From positions 1 through 16,509 of the forward strand of contig CAMLFF010000037.1 of assembly GCA_946479185.1 (NCBI GenBank): DNA of 16,509 bases. Direction: 5' to 3'. Source of the stretch: an uncultured Sphingobium sp. Lineage in GTDB: Bacteria; Pseudomonadota; Alphaproteobacteria; Sphingomonadales; Sphingomonadaceae. The position numbers and the translations under genes are program-made. Of this stretch, positions 13,411 to 16,509 are shown piece after piece; within the stretch, counting starts at the first letter, position 1; each line of letters opens with the position of its first letter. Under the pieces are notes generated by a model that worked only from the letters and a program-made list of their open reading frames with translations, was not told the origin of the DNA and made no database searches.

Positions 13411-14509
13411 TGTCGGAGACGGACGCTACATGCTTGCCGAGGGGCTGGAGGACACGCTGCGCCGCATGGGCGAGCGCGGCGACATCATCAGGCTCATGCA
13501 GCGGGAGTTGACCACGCGCAGGCTCGATCGTGCCGGCGTCGAGCAGGTGGTGTCGAATGACCTGCGCGTGCCGCTGGTCGGACGAGTGATCCAGCGTGGC
13601 TTTTCCGACGAGCATCGCGATCGGCATTATCTGATGGTCGACGGGGTCGATGGCCGTGTCCATTATATCGATATCGGCCGAGGGGATGCGACGCCCTCGG
13701 TGCCAGAGGGATCGACGGTGCGGATTGCGCCGTCGCGGATCGAGGCGACCCAGGCGGATCGCACCGTCGATGCAGTCGCCCGCGCCAATGGCGGGCGCTA
13801 TTCGATAGACCTACATTTGCGGCACGACCCAGGCGCAAGTGAGGCATTCGCGACCAGTCATGTCCGGCGGCTGGAAGCGATGCGGCGTGCGGGCGCTGGA
13901 CCCCAGCGTCTGGCGGATGGAAGCTGGACGATCCCCGACGATCATCTCGCACGTGCCGATGCCTTTGCGAAGTCTCAGCAGCGCGATCGGCCAGTGACGC
14001 TGGAGGTTCTGTCGCGGTCCCCAGTTGACGACTTGGCCCGGAAGGACGCCCCAACCTGGCTCGATCGCGAGCTAGCCGAGGGCGGTCACGCTGCCATGCG
14101 CGATGTCGGATATGGGCGGGAAGTACGGACTGCACTCGCGGCGCGGCGGCAGTGGCTGATTGAACGGCAGTTGGCCGACGGCGAGCGGTCTGGGTTTCGA
14201 TACCGGGACGGCGCGCTGGACACACTGCGCCAGCGTGAATTGCGGCACGTTGGTGAGCGTCTCAGCGACGATATCGGTAAACGGTTTGAACCGGCCCAAA
14301 TCGGCGAGCGGATCGAGGGCAGGATCGCTCGACGGGTCGATCTTGAAAGCGGGAGTTTCGCACTCGTCGAACGGTCGCGGGGTTTCACGCTCGTCCCTTG
14401 GCGAGACGTGCTTGAGCGGAACCTCGGCAAGACGGCATCAGGGATCGTGCGGGCGAACGGGATGAATTGGCAATTCGGGCGCAGCCGATCTGGACCAACC
14501 ATTTCCTGA
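13307..14509 (+). pseudogene. Relaxase C-terminal DUF3363 region, N-terminal nuclease lost
   Basis: The frame from about 13307 reads LDVDRSVSPADNDPFQQSVA, RKLKAMDLADDVGDGRYMLA, EGLEDTLRRMGERGDIIRLM and on to a normal family end (RGFTLVPWRDVLERNLGKTA). This is the DUF3363 half of VirD2-like relaxases found in alphaproteobacterial ICEs. The N-terminal half with the nicking tyrosine and the three-histidine metal site is absent, and no start codon with a ribosome site serves the frame (TTG 13376 and ATG 13394 are internal). The intact family is about 600-700 residues; about 400 remain. The protein cannot nick oriT, so self-transfer by this relaxase is lost. Confidence 0.82.
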
Positions 14510-14683
14510 TGCGCGGATCACGTTGGAAGTGCTGGGTAGCATCGAGCCCTTCAGAGTCTGCGCAGGCGTGACACGGCCAGGATAAATGTCTGATAGGCAA
14601 TGCAGTAAGGCCGGACGGCAGCTTCTGCGATGCAAATTTCTTTGACTCAGGCAATCAAGCAAGCCTTTATGCGGAGGTCGTGA
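14510..14683. other. Non-coding stretch between relaxase remnant and HU region
   Basis: There is no convincing gene, RNA or repeat here. I looked for a copy of the tRNA-Ser 3' end as a right attachment site and found none. Confidence 0.5.
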
Positions 14684-14731
14684 ATGCTTCTTACTCAAAA
14701 GCATATTCTGGAGGGGGTTCCTAAGGCATGA
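14684..14731 (+). CDS. Possible 15-residue leader ORF coupled to the HU gene
   Basis: ATG 14684 is preceded by GCGGAGG at a suitable distance and codes for MLLTQKHILEGVPKA. Its stop overlaps the HU start in ATGA (14728-14731). Such an arrangement could couple HU translation to the leader. With 16 codons it could also be chance. There is no homology evidence. Confidence 0.3.
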   Translation: MLLTQKHILEGVPKA

Positions 14732-15000
14732 ATAAGCAGGATCTTATCGGCTCTGTCGCGGATCAGAGCGGCCTCACCAAGGCAGACGCCGGTAAAGCAG
14801 TAGAAGCTGTGGTCGATGCAATAGCTGGGGCGCTTAAAGGGGGCGATGACGTTCGCCTGGTCGGGTTTGGCACATTTTCTGTGTCCCACCGTAAGGCATC
14901 GACGGGTCGCAACCCACGCACGGGCGAAGCGCTCGTGATCAAGGCTTCCTCTCAGCCTAAGTTCAAGGCCGGTAAGGCGCTTAAGGATGCCGTCAACTAA
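14728..15000 (+). CDS. hup: HU family DNA-binding protein
   Basis: The 90-residue protein is a standard HU: MNKQDLIGSVADQSGLTKAD, the beta-arm region VRLVGFGTFSVSHRKASTGR, NPRTGE, and the C-terminal KFKAGKALKDAV. HU dimers bend and compact DNA and help recombination and replication. ATG 14728 has GGAGGGG about 11 bp upstream and AAGG closer. It follows the broken relaxase gene and may be either chromosomal or carried by the element, since mobile elements often encode HU/IHF-like proteins. Length and motifs look normal. Confidence 0.95.
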   Translation: MNKQDLIGSVADQSGLTKADAGKAVEAVVDAIAGALKGGDDVRLVGFGTFSVSHRKASTGRNPRTGEALVIKASSQPKFKAGKALKDAVN

Positions 15001-15223
15001 GGCGTTAGCGGCTGCTCGACCCCGCACGGCCCGAGTGCAAAAAAGATCGCGTTTTTGTTAGCGCTACTTTCGTTCTCACGAAAGTGGACCGCTGCGGTTC
15101 ATTTAGCATACCGGCGTCACACTCCCAGGAGCTCACAATACTTGCCGGAATGGCCGCCTTCGGGGTGAAGATGATAAAGCGTCATCCAACGGCGAGAGCT
15201 AATCGGCCATGCTGACCCTCATG
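15001..15223. other. Intergenic stretch after HU
   Basis: A hairpin ACTTTCG / CGAAAGT (15066-15085, 6-base loop, extendable by two pairs) lies 66 bp after the HU stop but has no T-run. An A-run/T-run dyad (CAAAAA / TTTTTG, about 15039-15058) lies before it and could end HU transcription weakly. No gene is seen. Confidence 0.4.
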
Positions 15224-15255
15224 AAAAGATCCGCCGGATAAGCACCCGGCGGATC
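15224..15255 (-). terminator. Rho-independent terminator of the Gly-rich/PRC gene
   Basis: GATCCGCCGG (15228-15237) and CCGGCGGATC (15246-15255) form a perfect 10 bp stem with an 8-base loop. On the minus strand the stem is followed by TTTT (15227-15224). It lies 22 bp beyond the stop of the minus-strand gene at 15278. Confidence 0.85.
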
Positions 15256-15277
15256 GACAATCTGATCGACTAAGCGT

Positions 15278-16138
15278 TCAGCGCATATCAGCCGTCGCGT
15301 TGCCCGAGCCCTGGGCCTGCTTGGCAAGTTTGCCAATCTCGCCTTCACCCATGGCGGAAACCAGCACGCCGCCGCGTCCCGAGAAATTGGCGGCAGGCAG
15401 CGTCGCCGTGCGGCCCTTCACATCGACCAGCAGCGACTCGACATGGCCGCGACTGTCCGCAACCACCTGCCGCACGCGGCCAATTGTGCGGCCCTTGGCA
15501 GACTGGATCGCCATGCCCGGCTCGATGGCAAAGGCGCCTGATGCATTCGCCGCCGCACTCTGTGCGAGCGCAAGTTGATTGCCTGTCGCGCTCAGAGCGC
15601 CATTCGCGCTGCCGCTTGCCTGACCGGCAACATTGCCTGCCCGGTCAGCAACTGCCGTGCGCGCGCTGCCCGCCGTGCTTGAAACCGTGGATCGCGCCGA
15701 TTCAGTTGTCGAACCGACCGTGGAGCGTGTGGATGCCACCGTGTCGCGTACGCCATCCGTGCCGATGAGTTGCGCGCTGCCAGAAGCGTTGGCGTTGCCA
15801 GATGCTTTGCCGGAGCCTGCACCGTCTACCGTGCCTGCAGGCGTGCTCAGCGTCTTGCCGAGGGTGCCGCTGCCCGCTACATCGACCGTGCGATCGGCTG
15901 AGACGGAGCCGCTGCGGCGATCCACGCGATTGCTGCCTGACGTGCTGGCTGTTCCGGAAAGCGCGGCGTCGGCTGTGCCACGCACGCTACCCATGGTGCT
16001 GCCAATTCCGCCACCCAGGCCACCGCCTAAACCACCACCGATGCCGCCGCCAAGGCCGCCACCACCCAGAAGTTGGGCGCTAGCGGGGCTCGTTGCTGCG
16101 AGGATGATTGCGCCAGTTGCGAGGAGAATCTTGTTCAT
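15278..16138 (-). CDS. Secreted Gly-rich, low-complexity protein with PRC-barrel-like C-terminus
   Basis: The 286-residue protein has a signal peptide (1-21, ending ASA). A glycine-rich run follows (about 24-46, GGGLGG repeats). A long Ser/Thr/Ala/Gly-rich stretch without hydrophobic core (about 47-205) includes repeated STVGSTTESARSTVSSTAGS-type segments. The C-terminal domain (about 207-272; PGMAIQSAKGRTIGRVRQVV, then VESLLVDVKGRTATLPAANF) resembles a PRC barrel. It should be periplasmic, outer-surface or secreted; its function is unknown. ATG 16138 has AAAGGAA upstream and begins the signal peptide directly. A longer frame to 16171 was not used. It has its own terminator. The S8 protease gene lies 100 bp upstream on the same strand. 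Confidence 0.8.
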   Translation of the reverse strand: MNKILLATGAIILAATSPASAQLLGGGGLGGGIGGGLGGGLGGGIGSTMGSVRGTADAALSGTASTSGSNRVDRRSGSVSADRTVDVAGSGTLGKTLSTPAGTVDGAGSGKASGNANASGSAQLIGTDGVRDTVASTRSTVGSTTESARSTVSSTAGSARTAVADRAGNVAGQASGSANGALSATGNQLALAQSAAANASGAFAIEPGMAIQSAKGRTIGRVRQVVADSRGHVESLLVDVKGRTATLPAANFSGRGGVLVSAMGEGEIGKLAKQAQGSGNATADMR

Positions 16139-16225
16139 GACAAATTCCTTTCCGTATCTGCTGAGCGCCATTCACGGCACTCTCATCACAGCAAACGGAC
16201 CCTCGGTTCGATTTCATCCATCACA

Positions 16226-16243
16226 GCTGAAAAATTTTTCAGC
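16226..16243. repeat. Perfect 18 bp palindrome at the S8 protease stop codon
   Basis: GCTGAAAAATTTTTCAGC is fully self-complementary and covers the stop codon of the minus-strand protease gene. It could act as a weak terminator or as a binding site in the 100 bp gap before the Gly-rich gene. No function can be assigned. Confidence 0.7.
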
Positions 16244-16509
16244 GCGGGCGGCAGTTCCCGCAAAGCAGTCCGCGACCATAGACAGCGTCAGGGCCTTTGG
16301 CGCCAAGATCGCGCGCTTCCCGGTCAAGCGCGGGGCGAAACGCAGCGCCATCCTTCCCTGCATCTTTCCCCGCATCCTTCATGGCCGCGACACGGGCAGC
16401 CACCAGCGGCGCGGCGAACGATGTGCCGCGCACGGCCTGCCAGCGTCCGCGTGCGGCGACTGGGCACGCGCCGCCGGCGCCGGCGTGCGGGGCATGGCCG
16501 GACTCGCCG
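16239..16509 (-). CDS. Subtilisin-like (S8) serine protease, C-terminal part (N-terminus beyond window)
   Basis: The minus-strand frame is open from the window edge to the stop at 16239. The motif VRGTSFAAPLVAARVAAM is the catalytic-serine block of subtilases (GTS-x-AxP). After it come a Lys/Asp/Gly-rich segment with a DAGK-type repeat (KDAGKDAGKDG) and the family-like end DREARDLGAKGPDAVYGRGL. The Asp and His catalytic residues lie outside the window. The protein is probably exported. A start codon within the window (GTG 16433) only begins at the serine block and is not the true start. Upstream residues seen (GHAPHAGAGGACP) are Gly/Ala-rich. Confidence 0.85.
   Translation of the reverse strand, partial: GESGHAPHAGAGGACPVAARGRWQAVRGTSFAAPLVAARVAAMKDAGKDAGKDGAAFRPALDREARDLGAKGPDAVYGRGLLCGNCRPR

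Noticed and set aside
14510..15277. Right attachment site matching the tRNA-Ser 3' end
   Set aside because: I looked for copies of GGTTCGAATCCC and CCGCTCCGCCA after the relaxase remnant and after HU and saw none.
16000..16070. Regular GGC/GGT-rich repeats as a possible CRISPR or tandem repeat array
   Set aside because: They are codons of the Gly-rich segment of the exported protein, with irregular spacing and no spacers.

Overview
The window looks like a chromosomal segment of a sphingomonad (Alphaproteobacteria, Sphingomonadales). The basis is the GC-rich coding, the gene order rnd-lptC-lptA-lptB-rpoN, and the style of the flanking proteins. This assignment comes from recognised families and gene order, not from a database search.

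Left flank (1-5321). A glycine-rich cold-shock protein, cut by the window edge, reads leftward. It is followed on the plus strand by an RNase D-like exonuclease, the lipopolysaccharide-transport genes lptC, lptA and lptB, and rpoN (sigma-54). A small DUF1328 membrane protein runs convergently to rpoN. Next come a long inverted repeat and a tRNA-Ser(GGA) gene.

Mobile-element region (about 5322-14509). A P4-type tyrosine integrase lies directly downstream of tRNA-Ser, as in elements that integrate into a tRNA 3' end. Tail to tail with it are an AlpA/excisionase-type HTH gene, a DUF2274 gene and a trbI gene that has lost its 5' end. The middle of the region holds a quorum-sensing block: luxR, luxI, a PhyH-type Fe(II)/2-oxoglutarate oxygenase, a DUF6499 ORF, a DUF2285 ORF, a convergent XRE-type repressor, and a divergent stand-alone DUF2285 gene. 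The two adjacent DUF ORFs overlap in the +1 frame at CCC-TGA. This matches the logic of the ICEMlSymR7A transfer switch of Mesorhizobium: TraR/TraI1 activate FseA, which is made by +1 programmed frameshifting; QseM antagonises it; QseC controls qseM. The region ends with ardC (antirestriction), the first codons of a DUF2958 gene, and the C-terminal DUF3363 half of a relaxase fused to those codons by a deletion.

Interpretation. The window holds the decayed remains of an integrative and conjugative element. The mating-pore genes and the catalytic part of the relaxase are gone, while the integrase, the putative directionality factor and the whole regulatory circuit remain open. I see no second copy of the tRNA-Ser 3' end inside the window, so the right attachment site has either been deleted or lies elsewhere.

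Right flank (about 14510-16509). HU, a secreted glycine-rich protein with a PRC-barrel-like tail and its own terminator, and the C-terminal end of a subtilisin-like (S8) protease. The last two read leftward and are probably chromosomal. Whether HU belongs to the element or the chromosome cannot be decided here.
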